Under the pieces are notes generated by a model that did no database searches, had not been told where the DNA came from, and saw nothing but the letters and a program-made list of their open reading frames with translations. Positions 48,461 through 59,509 of a stretch of DNA of 64,000 nucleotides are shown piece by piece. Within the stretch, counting starts at the first letter, position 1. Every line of letters begins with the position of its first letter. Source of the stretch: Phymorhynchus buccinoides (taxonomy: Eukaryota > Mollusca > Gastropoda > Neogastropoda > Raphitomidae); contig CM065683.1 of assembly GCA_017654935.2 (NCBI GenBank), positions 284,042 to 348,041 of the forward strand, given 5' to 3'. Position numbers and translations under genes: made by a program.

Positions 48461-48673
48461 TGATAGTATAATACTGTATTGTTGGTATCCAGTTGTGTGT
48501 TCAGTGTGGAAGGTTTTTGATGGTTCATGTATTAGTTTATTGTCATAGGTCATGTGTGTTGCCTCTGCAGTATTATACAGTTTATTGCATGTTGGAGTTT
48601 TTTCTCTTGCAGTTTTCAAACATAATAAAGATCATATCACATATGGCTTCTGTGAGACTGAGTTGGATAATAC

Positions 48674-48680
<7 letters not shown>
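48461..48680. other. Spacer between 83-bp satellite and (TG)n
   Basis: Mirror of 16716-16914. No feature recognised. Confidence 0.4.
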
Positions 48681-48770
<90 letters not shown>

Positions 48771-48795
48771 ATGTGTGTGTGCATGTGTGTGTATG
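48681..48795. repeat. (TG)n microsatellite
   Basis: An almost pure (TG)n run, a few bases longer than in the left arm and lacking its interruptions (AACACAC and CTCACAC in the left). Confidence 0.98.
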
Positions 48796-49240
48796 TCTGT
48801 GAGTTGGCTTTGTGTAGGCAGCACACAGGCCACAGAGTATTAGGCATGCAAAAGTGTATGTGTGAGCGTGTGTTGTGTTGTGTGTGTGTTGTGTTGTGTG
48901 TATGTCTGTGAGTTGGCTTTGTGTAGGCAGCACACAGGCCACAGAGTATTAGGCATGCAAAAGTGTATGTGTGAGCGTGTACGTATGCTGGCATGCGTAA
49001 ATGAGCAGCAAACATGTGGGTGCATACATGCGCGCATATTCAGTGTGCATGTGAGTTTGTGATAGAGTGTGTGTGTGGTGTAATGGTTCAAGTTCCTGTC
49101 TAAAGTGGCAAAGCAAGCGAACGAACATGTGGGTGCATACATGCGCGCATATTCAGTGTGCATGTGAGTTTGTGATAGAGTGTGTGTGTGGTGTAATGGT
49201 TCAAGTTCCTGTCTAAAGTGGCAAAGCAAGCGAACGAACG
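48796..49240. repeat. Two local duplications (109 bp x2 and 113 bp x2, right)
   Basis: Mirror of 16158-16614, same copy numbers. Confidence 0.9.
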
Positions 49241-50035
49241 AATGAAAAATGTTTGTTTAGTTAGTCAGTTAGCTAGTCTGTTATAGTCCCGTCAACAGCT
49301 ATGGTTATCTCAGGACTGTCACCGCGTAAAGTTCAACCACGTATAGCAAAACAAATCCATGAATCTTAACAACGTACAAAACCTGAAAACAAAAAATGTA
49401 GTACAATTCATAACATGACACTTCCATCATTTTACCCTATAGCACATAAGTCCACACAGTGCTGGAAACGTTGAGCCACTCTACTCTATTTATCGGATCC
49501 AGGTTTTTTTTTAAACAGTAAAAAAGGATAACAAATACATACTAGCAAGCTAAAATACATAAAAAGGCTATATAAGCAAATATGCACTGCAAATGGACAA
49601 CAGGTGCCCACTCAAGTGCGCAAGTATCACGTGTGGATGCCAGTGTACAATAAAAAAAAAAACCTGGCATGTCATAAATTGTAAAAAGGAAAAACGTGGA
49701 AGGGTTTTATAGAAAAAATGCAGGTGAATGGACCAATAAGGCAGAAAAAAGTAGACGCCAGAAAGCAAAAAGAAGAGAAAAGGCAGAGTCAAGGAGAGTG
49801 ATAGAGTAGGGGAAGTTACTAGCATAGAACTTCCAGAAGAAGGGGGAACTATTTCTGCTGAAAGACCCCCCGGTATCCCCATGGGAGGGCCCTAACCACA
49901 TAAGCCAGCCTAAGCCGTTGCCCGCCTCCTACGACGAGGACGTGTGGTTGGACTTTAGGAGGCTACTGGGCTACTCTCCGTAAGCCCCCCCCCCCCACCA
50001 TGAGAGGTGGAAGCCCGCCGGGGGGAGAATTTTGT
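49241..50035. other. Non-repetitive DNA (right)
   Basis: Mirror of 15357-16157. The left and right copies differ by small indels around 49600-49670 (a longer A run on the right). No gene recognised. Confidence 0.35.
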
Positions 50036-50274
50036 TTAACTCTTTCACCGCCAATGTCGCATTTTATGCACCACAATGGTTTAACACCCATGTCACTAAA
50101 AGGCATCAAATCAGGGCCTGTTATTTAAACACCCTGTTTTCTTGATTTGGGGGGTTTAAGCCTAATGTTATACATGTCACAGAGGAATTCCCAATATTGC
50201 AGATAATTTTGTTCCTCTACCAAGTTAAGTTTAATGTTTTTTTGCTGAAAAATGACTGGTGACGAAAGGGTTAA
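50036..50274. mobile_element. piggyBac-like MITE (right)
   Basis: Twin of 15118-15356, with TTAA at 50036-50039 and 50271-50274 and ends CTCTTTCACCGCC and GGTGACGAAAGGG. Confidence 0.7.
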
Positions 50275-50515
50275 AGAGGGATAGGAGTAAGCACAATACA
50301 TAGGCTTGTTTCCATCCAGCCCTGAGGCAATAGAAAAAAGATATAAAACAAAGAGGGATAGGAGTAAGCACAATACATAGGCTTGTTTCCATCTAGCCCT
50401 GAGGCAATAGAAAAAGAGGATATATAAAACAAAGAGGGATAGGAGTAAGCACAATACATAGGCTTGTTTCCATCCAGCCCTGAGGCAATAGAAAAAGAAG
50501 ATATAAAACAAAGCA
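50275..50515. repeat. ~79-bp tandem repeat, 3 copies (right)
   Basis: Mirror of 14880-15117 with GGATAGGAGTAAGCACAATA in each unit. Confidence 0.9.
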
Positions 50516-50928
50516 AAAAATTGAACAAGAAAAAAAATGAAACAAGAGTCAAAATATGCAACAATGAACCAATATGCAATTTAAGTGAAGCCAAAATGAG
50601 CAAACCGCAAAAAGAGCATGGTATCTTCAGAATAGCAATACATTCTTCTTGCACATAGCGTCCTCCATCAACAATTTGATGATTATGACGCTTACGACGT
50701 GGGGGGTTTCCAACTAATCAGAAGACTTGTGTGAAGGACTACATCAGGCAATCAGTCATTTGCCATCCACTTCGTCTTGATATGATATGATATGATATGA
50801 TGGCAGATCGATGATCAGGCCATGGGCCTTTGATCTGGTCGTGTTGATCCATAACTTTTGCTCACAACATTTTCGCTCTGTCTTATTCTTATTTTTATTT
50901 TAGCGTCACAGGTAATATTGAGGCTCTC
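50516..50928. other. Non-coding spacer with (ATATG)n (right)
   Basis: Mirror of 14461-14879, with (TGATA)n at about 50778-50802. Confidence 0.4.
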
Positions 50929-51106
50929 CTAACGAATTTCATATATTTTGTCTGTCCACACAGTATCTAGTCTGTTCTTGAAAGCTTGCAGTGATGGGGC
51001 TGTCACCACATTCTCTGGTAGCCTGTTCCACCTGTCAACGACTCGGGAGGTGAAAAAGTGGGAACGAATATTTGTGTTGCACCTATTCTTCTTCAGCTTG
51101 TTACAA
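50929..51106 (-). pseudogene. LINE C-terminal fragment (CR1-like), right
   Basis: Twin of 14283-14460: SRVVDRWNRLPENVVTAPSL and FKNRLDTVW on the minus strand, identical at residue level to the left copy. Confidence 0.75.
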
Positions 51107-51470
51107 ATCAAGCGCGGATTCGCAATCGTTTGTGGCACGCTTTTCTTTCTCTTTTACAATATGTGCGACAATTTTGGACCGACCGACCGACCGACCGACC
51201 GACCGACCGACCAACAGACCGACAAAGTGAGTTATAGGTTTGTGGCTTGTGCCACAAACAAAAAAAAAGCGCGGATTCGCAATCGTTTGTGGCACGCGAC
51301 AATATGTGCGACAATTTTGGACAGACCGACCGACCAACAGACCGACAGACCGACAAAGTGAGTTGTAGGTTTGTGGCTTGTGCCACAAACAAACAAAATG
51401 AAGGGAAAGAGGACAAATGAAATGTAGAACAAGCGCGGATTCGCAATCGTTTGTGGCGTACGACAATTGA
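51107..51470. repeat. Hairpin repeat family, two copies (right)
   Basis: Hairpins at 51238-51259 and 51369-51390 (GTTTGTGGC arms), each next to a (GACC)n/(GACA)n run. The microsatellite lengths differ from the left arm, and the left copy has GGATCC-containing sequence where the right continues GACC. Confidence 0.8.
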
Positions 51471-51591
51471 AAACGAAACATCATTTTAAAGAGCAGCCTC
51501 GATTTGAAGTGCAGTCTATTTTTACCACTGCAATCATTAAATACACTGAGTCGCTTCCCCTGGCTTTTCAATAATTTTAATCTGTAAACCA

Positions 51592-51744
51592 GGGCCTGTA
51601 TTCACATTGAGATAGCATGAGACTTAGCATCATGCTAACTTAGAAGCTCTTCCAAAAGTCCTATTAAACCCTATAGGACATTGGAAGAGCTTCTAAGTTA
51701 GCATCATGCTAAGTCTCATGCTATCTCAACGTGAATACAGGCCC
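51592..51744. mobile_element. Fold-back MITE, 153 bp (right)
   Basis: Twin of 13643-13795, the same length, ends GGGCCTGTATTCACATTG and CAACGTGAATACAGGCCC. Confidence 0.85.
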
Positions 51745-52110
51745 AGCCAGAATGTTATCTCTGCACCATTTCGTAACTTTTTATATCTTTTGGAAAACAT
51801 TTAAAACTATTTATTCTACTTATACTCATCTAAAGAAGCACTGCATACTCGTCGTGTCTGTTGCAGTGTCTGTATTACGTATGTTTATTATTTTCTACGC
51901 TTTAAAATGACGATTGATGTGCTCTGTTCAATATATCATTCTTTCCATACGTAAGGACTGTAGATATGTAAATATGACAACTGAAATGTTACTTTATGTC
52001 CAAGTATTTTTTTCTCCTTTAAGATATGTGCGACAATTTTGCGAAATGTGCGACAATTTTGGACAGACAGACAGACCGACAGACCGACAGACCGACAAAG
52101 TGAGTTATAG
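51745..52110. other. Non-repetitive DNA (right)
   Basis: Mirror of 13277-13642, ending in the (GACA)n side of hairpin copy 1. No gene recognised. Confidence 0.35.
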
Positions 52111-52132
52111 GTTTGTGGCTTGTGCCACAAAC
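52111..52132. repeat. 22-bp hairpin, copy 1 (right)
   Basis: Perfect hairpin with 9-bp arms (GTTTGTGGC) and a 4-bp loop, mirror of 13255-13276. Confidence 0.8.
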
Positions 52133-52486
52133 AAAAAACCCACCATGCACAACACGAGTTTGTGCTTAATATTCACCTATGGACAAAAGCCACCACTTCC
52201 GATAACTCTGTAGAGAAAAGAGTTGTCGTTCGCTAAAATTAATGAGCTTTTCTTACAGCGAGTTGTCAACCCTAGTTGAGCAATGGCGGTCGCCTGTGCG
52301 TCTGTCCCTAGCAACTGATTTGAACGGGTGAAAAACGAGCTCATCTGCCTTCCATCATGGAGAAACGACTTTCCAACAAGGTGTTGGAGGGGCACTCGCC
52401 AGGTCAGTTGGGAAGATAGAGTGTAAACTGTACTAATAGATAAAAATCCGTTACATCGTTATCCTTACTTGCTCAGTTGCTGCTCC

Positions 52487-52519
52487 CCCCCCCCCCCCCC
52501 CCCTCCTCTTAGTCTCTGT

Positions 52520-52610
<91 letters not shown>
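52487..52610. repeat. Poly-C and (CT)n at the LINE 5' end (right)
   Basis: A C run (about 52486-52502) followed by about 90 bp of (CT)n that meets the LINE truncation point CGGGATCATAGGGG. Confidence 0.95.
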
Positions 52611-52613
<3 letters not shown>

Positions 52614-52922
52614 GATCATAGGGGAAATGATTAAATTTGCATGTAAGTCTGACTTGGTAATAGATTTTATAACTAAATTTTTTAATGCTTTATTTGATAG
52701 AGGTGTGTTCCCGGATTGTTGGACTGAGTCGAATATTCTTCCATTGTATAAAAAGGTGACATTAACAACCCAAATAATTATAGGGGAATCTCTTTAAGTA
52801 ATATTTGTAGTAAATTATATAGTGCCATCATTAATAAAAGGTTACAACAATGGGTAGAAGAAAATAACATAATTGATGAGTTTCAAGCAGGTTTTAGGCG
52901 AAATCGTTCAACAATAGATCAC

Positions 52923-53423
52923 ATGTTTACTCTTATGGCTTTTGTTCAAAAACAATTTAGTTTGAATCGTAAATTATATGTTGCCTTCATTGACTTTGAG
53001 AAAGTCTTTGACTCTCTCAACCGAAACATATTATGGCCTATTGTGTTTAAACATGGAGTTAGAGGTAAATTGTACCGCTGTATTATGAGCATGTATGCCT
53101 CAGTAAAAGCAAGAGTGAGAAATGGATCAGCTTTAACAGATCTTATAAACTGTACCTCAGGAGTTAAACAAGGGGATGTTTGCAGTCCTATACTGTTTTC
53201 TTTCTTTATTAATGAATTAACAGTTGAAATAAATAAACATGGGAAGCATGGGGCGCTGTTTTGTAACGATGCACTGGAAGTGTTTATTCTCCTTCTCGCA
53301 GATGATGTGGCATTAATAGCAGAAACAGTAGTAGGGCTACAGAATCAATTAAACCATTTAGCTAGAGTATCTACATCATTAAAGTTGAAGGTTAACTTAG
53401 CGAAAAGTAATATTTGTATTTAG
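52923..53423 (+). pseudogene. LINE reverse transcriptase core (right)
   Basis: A 166-residue open piece of the RT palm with FIDFEKVFDSLNRNILWPIV, GVKQGDVCSPILFSFFINEL and LLADDVALIAET. It ends prematurely because of a two-base deletion relative to the left arm. The divergence from the left copy is concentrated here (about seven substitutions plus a two-residue indel) while the C-terminal part differs by only three residues. Confidence 0.88.
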
Positions 53424-53495
53424 AAAGGGTGGATATCTTGCAGCACGTGAAAGATGGATATACAAATAACAATGGATCAGATATGCCTGTAGTTA

Positions 53496-54500
53496 ATGTA
53501 TGTATATAAATATCTTGGTATTTATTTCTCAACGCGTCTGAGTTTCAATTTTGCTTGCAAAGATCTAGTTAGTAGGGGTAAACGTGCTTTACTTTGCATT
53601 ATGAAAAAATTGAGAATGTTAAATAATGAATCTTTATCTCTGTTCTTAAAGCTTTTCGATTCACAGATTCAACCAATAGTACAATATGGAGCCGAATTAT
53701 GGGGACTCGAATCTGCTGCTATCCACATTGAAAAAATTCATTTATTTGGTTTAAAGAAGTTCCTTGGAGTGACAATGCGAACACCGAATGATTTAGTTTA
53801 CGGCGAGACTAATAGATTTCCTATTTATTTGTTATCTGTTGTTAGATGTATTCGTTATTGGGTCAAAATAACAAGAATGTCGCCCAATAGATTACCATAT
53901 AAAGCGTATAGTATGTTAGTAGAATTGGATAATAGGGGAAAGACCAATTGGGTCACTAATGTAAGGTCAACATTGTATGAAAACGGGTTTGGGTTTGTGT
54001 GGCAAAACCAGGGAGTAGAGAATGTAAATGGGTTCATACGTGCCTTTAGGCAAAGATTGATAGATTCTAATTGGCAGAGATGGAGTTCCCATATGCAGGC
54101 TAGTAATCGATTTGGCTTCTACAAATTGCTAAACTCGTTGCATTGCATTCCAACTTATTTAATGATGAATATAAACAGGCAAATGAAATGTTATATGACA
54201 AAATTAAGATTTGGTATTTCTGATATCTGTGTACATTCTAATCGCTACAGGCCTGTTGATGATCGTAACTTTATTTGCCCTGTTTGTTATAAAGGTGAGG
54301 AAAATGAGATTCATTTTGTTTTGTCTTGTCCAGTTTTACAAAATATTAGAGATCAGTTAATCCCTTCGAAATACTCTAAGTATCCTTGTTTGTTCAGATT
54401 AGTTTTACTATTAACAACAACTAATGAAAATACTGTTAAGAAACTGTCTTTGTATGTATATAAAGCATTTAAAGTCCGTAAGGATATGATTGCAACTTGA
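53496..54500 (+). pseudogene. LINE C-terminal segment (right)
   Basis: A 334-residue frame, twin of 10869-11873, identical except for three residues (WVKI, TNVR and LLNSLH here). It carries the same CxxC...H....C knuckle. The start is an internal ATG created by the upstream frameshift. Confidence 0.88.
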
Positions 54501-54589
54501 CCTAATTTTGTAATAGGATATGTTGTTTGTTATATATGTACCCCCTTCTAAGGGGCTATGGCCTTTAAGAATAAAAAGTCTGCGTCTGC

Positions 54590-54700
<111 letters not shown>

Positions 54701-54769
54701 TCTCCCTCCCTCTCTCTCTGACTCTGAGCTGCTCTCTCTTTGTCTCTGTCTCTTTCTTTTCACGCATGG

Positions 54770-55264
54770 CTACTCGCAGACCGTCAATATATGAACATGA
54801 TTCGCGTGTCTGTAGGCTAAATAGGCCTACACCCGGGGGGGGGGGGATAAACTAAAGATTAAATTAATCCTCTTTTGGTTTTTGCATACATTTTGGCAGT
54901 GTGACTGTTTTTATAATGTCAAACTGATATATCTGGGCATCAATTTCTGGATTATGGTTTACACCATTAGTTGATTTACTTCCATTGAATTGGACTGACT
55001 ATCGGCTGTTTTAGACCATTTTTAGCTATTCACCTCATGTTCTCGCCTTCCAATGTCAACGTATCGTTCTTTCCGTTTCATGAAAATAACCATAACCTAA
55101 TCCTAACCCTATCCCTTTCCTGAGCAAGGCAGAATGCTGCTTCAGAATGAGCAGATGGCGTGCATGTTGACAGTCTGCCAGTAGCCAGGCGTTTCTTTTC
55201 TCTCTCTCCCGCCTTCCTGCCCTCTCTCCCCATTTCTGTATTGCATGATCTTTCCATGTTTCCG
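54770..55264. other. Spacer with short G run (right)
   Basis: Mirror of 10080-10615. The G run at 54835-54846 is 12 bp (48 bp in the left). The CTAATCCTAACCCTATCC stretch near 55097-55114 is the short telomere-like motif. Confidence 0.5.
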
Positions 55265-56035
55265 TGATGATGGTGATAATGAAGAGGTTGACACTGACAC
55301 TGATCACAATGGCAATGATATTGATGAAGAGGTTGACACTGACACTGATCACAATGGCAGTGATATTGATCAAGATATTGATCAAGATAATGAAGAGGTT
55401 GACACTGACACTGATCACAATGGCAATGATATTGATCAAGATAATGAAGAGGTTGACACTGACACTGATCACAATGGCAATGATATTGATCAAGAGAATG
55501 AAGAGGTTGACACTGACACTGATCACAATGGCAATGATATTGATCAAGATAATGAAGAGGTTGACACTGACACTTATCATAATGGCAATGATATTGATCA
55601 AGATAATGAAGAGGTTGACACTGACACTGATCACAATGGCAATGATATTGATCAAGATAATGAAGAGGTTGACACTGACACTGATCACAATGGCAATGAT
55701 ATTGATGGTGATAATGAAGAGGTTGACACTGACACTGATCACAATGGCAATGATATTGATGGTGATAATGAAGAGGTTGACACTGACACTGATCACAATG
55801 GCAATGATATTGATCAAGATAATGAAGAGGTTGACACTGACACTGATCACAATGGCAATGATATTGATGAAGAGGTTGACACTGACACTGATCACAATGG
55901 CAATGATATTGATCAAGATAATGAAGAGGTTGACACTGACACTGATCACAATGGCAATGATATTGATGGTGATAATGAAGAGGTTGACACTGACACTGAT
56001 CACAATGGCAATGATATTGATCAAGATTGCAATGT
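55265..56035. repeat. 54-bp minisatellite with acidic open frame (right)
   Basis: Fourteen units, the same number and order as the left copy. The plus-strand frame 55245-56051 encodes repeated EEVDTDTDHNGNDIDQD and is identical to the left one. It lies on the same strand as the exons at 59126 and 62456, but nothing links them beyond strand. Confidence 0.85.
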
Positions 56036-56094
56036 TCATGTTTCAAGCTAATCACTGAGAATCTTAATTATTGTTGGTTATGGGTATTTATCTT

Positions 56095-56445
56095 AAATGA
56101 CTGATTGGATAGACTGACTGACTGCACAATGACTGACTGGATAGACTGACTGACTGCACAATGACTGACTGGATAGACTGACTGACTGCACAATGACTGA
56201 CTGGATAGACTGACTGACTGCACAATGACTGACTGGATATACTGACTGACTGCACAATGACTGACTGGATAGACTGAATTACTTCACAATGACTGACTGG
56301 ATAGACTGACTGACTGCACAATGACTTCTTGGATAGACTGACTGACTGCAGATTAAATTAGCACACACTTGGACAATGACTGACTGGATAGACTGACTGA
56401 CTGCACAATGACTGACTGGATAGACTGAATGACTGCAGATTAAAT
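56095..56445. repeat. 32-bp minisatellite (right)
   Basis: Units of CACAATGACTGACTGGATAG plus ACTGACTGACTG, mirror of 8895-9245, same copy order. Confidence 0.92.
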
Positions 56446-56489
56446 TAACACACACTTGGACAATGACTCAGCACAGCTGTCTGCACACA

Positions 56490-57340
56490 CTCTTACTCAG
56501 ACACACAGTCACACAGCCAACACACAAGACCTTCATGGAACATTGTGGAAATATTCAGGATGGCACCACATCACATCACAGTCACAGCCAAACACATAAG
56601 ACCTTCATGGAACATTGTGGAAATATTCAGGATGGCACCACATCACATCACAGTCACACAGCCAACACACAAGACCATGAAACATTGTGGAAATATTCAG
56701 GATGGCACCACACCACATCACAGTCACACAGTCAACACACAAGACCATGGAACATTGTGGAAATATTCAGGATGGCACCACACCACATCACAGTCACACA
56801 GCCAACACACAAGACCATGGAACATTGTGGAAATATTCAGGATGGCACCACACCACATCACAGTCACACAGCCAACACACAAGACCTTCATGGAACATTG
56901 TGGAAATATTCAGGATGGCACCACACCACATCACAGCCAACACACAAGACCTTCATGGAACATTGTGGAAATATTCAGGATGGCACCACACCACATCACA
57001 GTCACACAGCCAACACACAAGACCTTCATGGAACATTGTGGAAATATTCAGGATGGCACCACACCACATCACAGTCACACAGCCAACACACAAGACCTTC
57101 ATGGAACATTGTGGAAATATTCAGGATGGCACCACACCACATCACAGCCAACACACAAGACCTTCATGGAACATTGTGGAAATATTCAGGATGGCACCAC
57201 ATCACAGTCACACAGCCAACACACAAGACCTTCATGGAACCTTGTGGAAATATTCAGGATGGCACCACACCACTTCACAGCCAACACACAAGACCTTCAT
57301 GGAACATTGTGGAAATATTCAGGATGGCACCACACCACAT
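56490..57340. repeat. 65/73-bp minisatellite (right)
   Basis: About 12 units with GTGGAAATATTCAGGATGGC, mirror of 8011-8855; only a few base differences from the left. Confidence 0.92.
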
Positions 57341-57600
57341 CACAGCCTCACAGCCAAACAGGACTTCTCAGCACTGTGAAAGGGACACCACATCACAGCC
57401 TCACAGCCAAACAGGACTTCTCAGCACTGTGAAAGGGGCACCACATCACAGCCCCACAGCCAAACAGGACTTCTCAGCAGTGTGAAAGGGGCACCACATC
57501 ACAGCCTCACAGCCAAACAGGACTTCTCAGCAGTGTGAAAGGGGCACCACACCACAGCCTCACAGCCAAACAGGACTTCTCAGCGGTGTGAAAGGGACAC
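57340..57600. repeat. 53-bp minisatellite (right)
   Basis: Five units with GCCAAACAGGACTTCTCAGC, mirror of 7750-8010. Confidence 0.9.
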
Positions 57601-57714
57601 AAACTGGTAACATAACCCACAAACTACCCAAGTACTAGCAGACTGAGATGGAGCCGCAACTGTGGTGTATGGTCACAGAGGCCTCAATCGTCTATCAACC
57701 CCATAACCCCAAGC

Positions 57715-57915
57715 TACAAACCCACTACTAGACTACAGTACAAACCCACTAACACACTACTACTGTACTAGACTACAGTACTAACCCACTACTAGACTAC
57801 AGTACTAACCCACTACTAGACTACAGTACTAACCCACTACTAGACTACAGTACAAACCCACTAACACACTACTACTGTACTAGACTACAGTACTAACCCA
57901 CTACTAGACTACAGT
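57715..57915. repeat. ~24-bp minisatellite (right)
   Basis: About eight units around CCACTACTAGACTACAGTAC. Mirror of 7415-7640, slightly shorter. Confidence 0.85.
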
Positions 57916-58620
57916 ATGAACACTAATTCCCTTCCCTACACTACAGTTCCTTATGTGTAGGTAAACTAGTCTAGATCTCTTATCCTTATGTTCAGTAACT
58001 TTCCCCCACAGATCACATAGCTCATTACAGTAACACTGTTGGCTGGAGAAACTGGAGACAGGTCTTTTCCTTATCGGGGGTGCGATCCTGTGAGATCCAG
58101 TGATTGCTATTCCCAACTCCTGTCGCTACGAGTGCTGGCAAGATGACAACAACTCACTCGAGAACTTCGTACAACTAGACAATGCACGCTTTTTGCGTGT
58201 GTCATGTCATGGCACTTCTGTACGTTCCAACCCTCAACCCAGCAACAAGTAGTACAAGACAGTCTCATCAACAACACAAGTCGTGTCGACTTACCTCCTC
58301 CCTTCATCCCAAGGAGTAGGCTGTGTTGTGTTGATGGATGTCACAAATTTACATGGTGTGCATTTTATACGCCGGTAGCCATCTAAATAAAATGAAGACA
58401 CTAGGCATGGGGCAGGATAAACATCTCCAATCAGAAGAAGAAGAAGAGACCAGCTACGTGAAGTTCTCTTTCTTTCCACAAACAGTCAGTGAGTGAAACT
58501 GCGTTCCATCTTATGACATCATCCTCAGTTGAAGGCTTCAAATCCTGAATGTAATCAACCCCTCCCCTCCCCTCCCTAGGATGATCTAAGATGAAGTTTA
58601 GATGTCAGAACACCACTCCC
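57916..58620. other. Non-repetitive DNA (right)
   Basis: Mirror of 6716-7415. No gene recognised; small indels against the left copy near 58430-58450. Confidence 0.35.
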
Positions 58621-58643
58621 AGTGCACTATGCTGGCATTCCTT

Positions 58644-58686
<43 letters not shown>

Positions 58687-58808
58687 GTGGTGATGGTCAC
58701 ACCGTGATGATGATGATTGTGATGAGGATGATGACATCTGATAATGACTATTATGATGAAGAAGATGATGGTGATGATGATTACTATTTTGATGATGCTG
58801 TGCTTCAG

Positions 58809-58900
58809 TCAATCGCTATGAACTGATGACGTTAGAACAACACTCCCAGGGGCTGACAGAGGAGCGCATGGTCCTGGCATTCCAGGCATTGGATGAGCTG
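58809..58900 (+). pseudogene. Partial duplicate 1 of the 150-bp exon (right)
   Basis: Acceptor TGTGCTTCAG followed by the first 92 bp of the exon, ending after DELI in (GATGAT)n. No donor. Confidence 0.8.
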
Positions 58901-58959
58901 ATTGTGATGATGATGATGGTGATGATGATGATGGTGGTGATGATGATGGTGTGTTTCAG

Positions 58960-59051
58960 TCTATCGCTATGAACTGATGACGTTAGAACAACACTCCCAG
59001 GGGCTGACAGAGGAGCGCATGGTCCTGGCATTCCAGGCATTGGATGAGCTG
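58960..59051 (+). pseudogene. Partial duplicate 2 of the 150-bp exon (right)
   Basis: Acceptor TGTGTTTCAG followed by 92 bp of exon (TCTATCGC start), then a (GATGAT)n tract. An eroded further copy is visible near 58605-58640. Confidence 0.8.
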
Positions 59052-59125
59052 ATTGTGATGATGATGATGACGATGGTGACGATGATGATGGTGGTGATGA
59101 TGGTGATGATGATGATGTGTTTCAG

Positions 59126-59275
59126 TCAATCGCTATGAACTGATGACGTTAGAACAACACTCCCAGGGGCTGACAGAGGAGCGCATGGTCCTGGCGTTCC
59201 AGGCACTGGATGAGCTGGTTCCTAAGCTGGGCGTCTACAGCAGACTGTTCTCCAAACTGAGGGATGACTTCTTCA
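59126..59275 (+). CDS. 150-bp internal exon of an unrecognised gene (right copy)
   Basis: The acceptor is TGTGTTTCAG and the donor A|GTAAGAAC. The reading frame with two leading bases, 49 codons and one trailing base gives NRYELMTLEQHSQG, then LTEERMVLAFQALDELVPKL, then GVYSRLFSKLRDDFF. The segment is rich in charged residues with heptad-like leucines, so probably helical. The trailing base plus the first two bases of the exon at 62456 form one codon (AAG), which keeps the frame across a 3.2-kb intron occupied by the 68-107-bp satellite. Both exons are phase 1-1 and so can be skipped or duplicated without shifting frame. I do not recognise the protein family. A host gene exon is likely; an exon captured and amplified as a repeat is the alternative. 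Confidence 0.65.
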
Positions 59276-59509
59276 GTAAGAACATGCATGTTGTGTGTGC
59301 TCTTATGGAGGAGAATCCTATTGTTTTTGTAAGAATTATGCTTTCCTTCTTGTTTTCTTCTTCTTCCCCTTTGTTTTGTCCAATGTGGCTGACATTTCCA
59401 GGAAAGTTGCAGGGCCACAAGGGTATGCGAAATTGGAAATATTAAATGATTTTGACGAATTTTTGGTGAAATAAGGCCCCAAAACAGCGAAAATACTGTT
59501 GTGTAACCA

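Noticed and set aside
49075..49110. tRNA-like B box (GGTTCAAGTTCC) near a (TG)n tract
   Set aside because: No A box, acceptor stem or cloverleaf can be drawn around it; part of a local 113-bp duplication.
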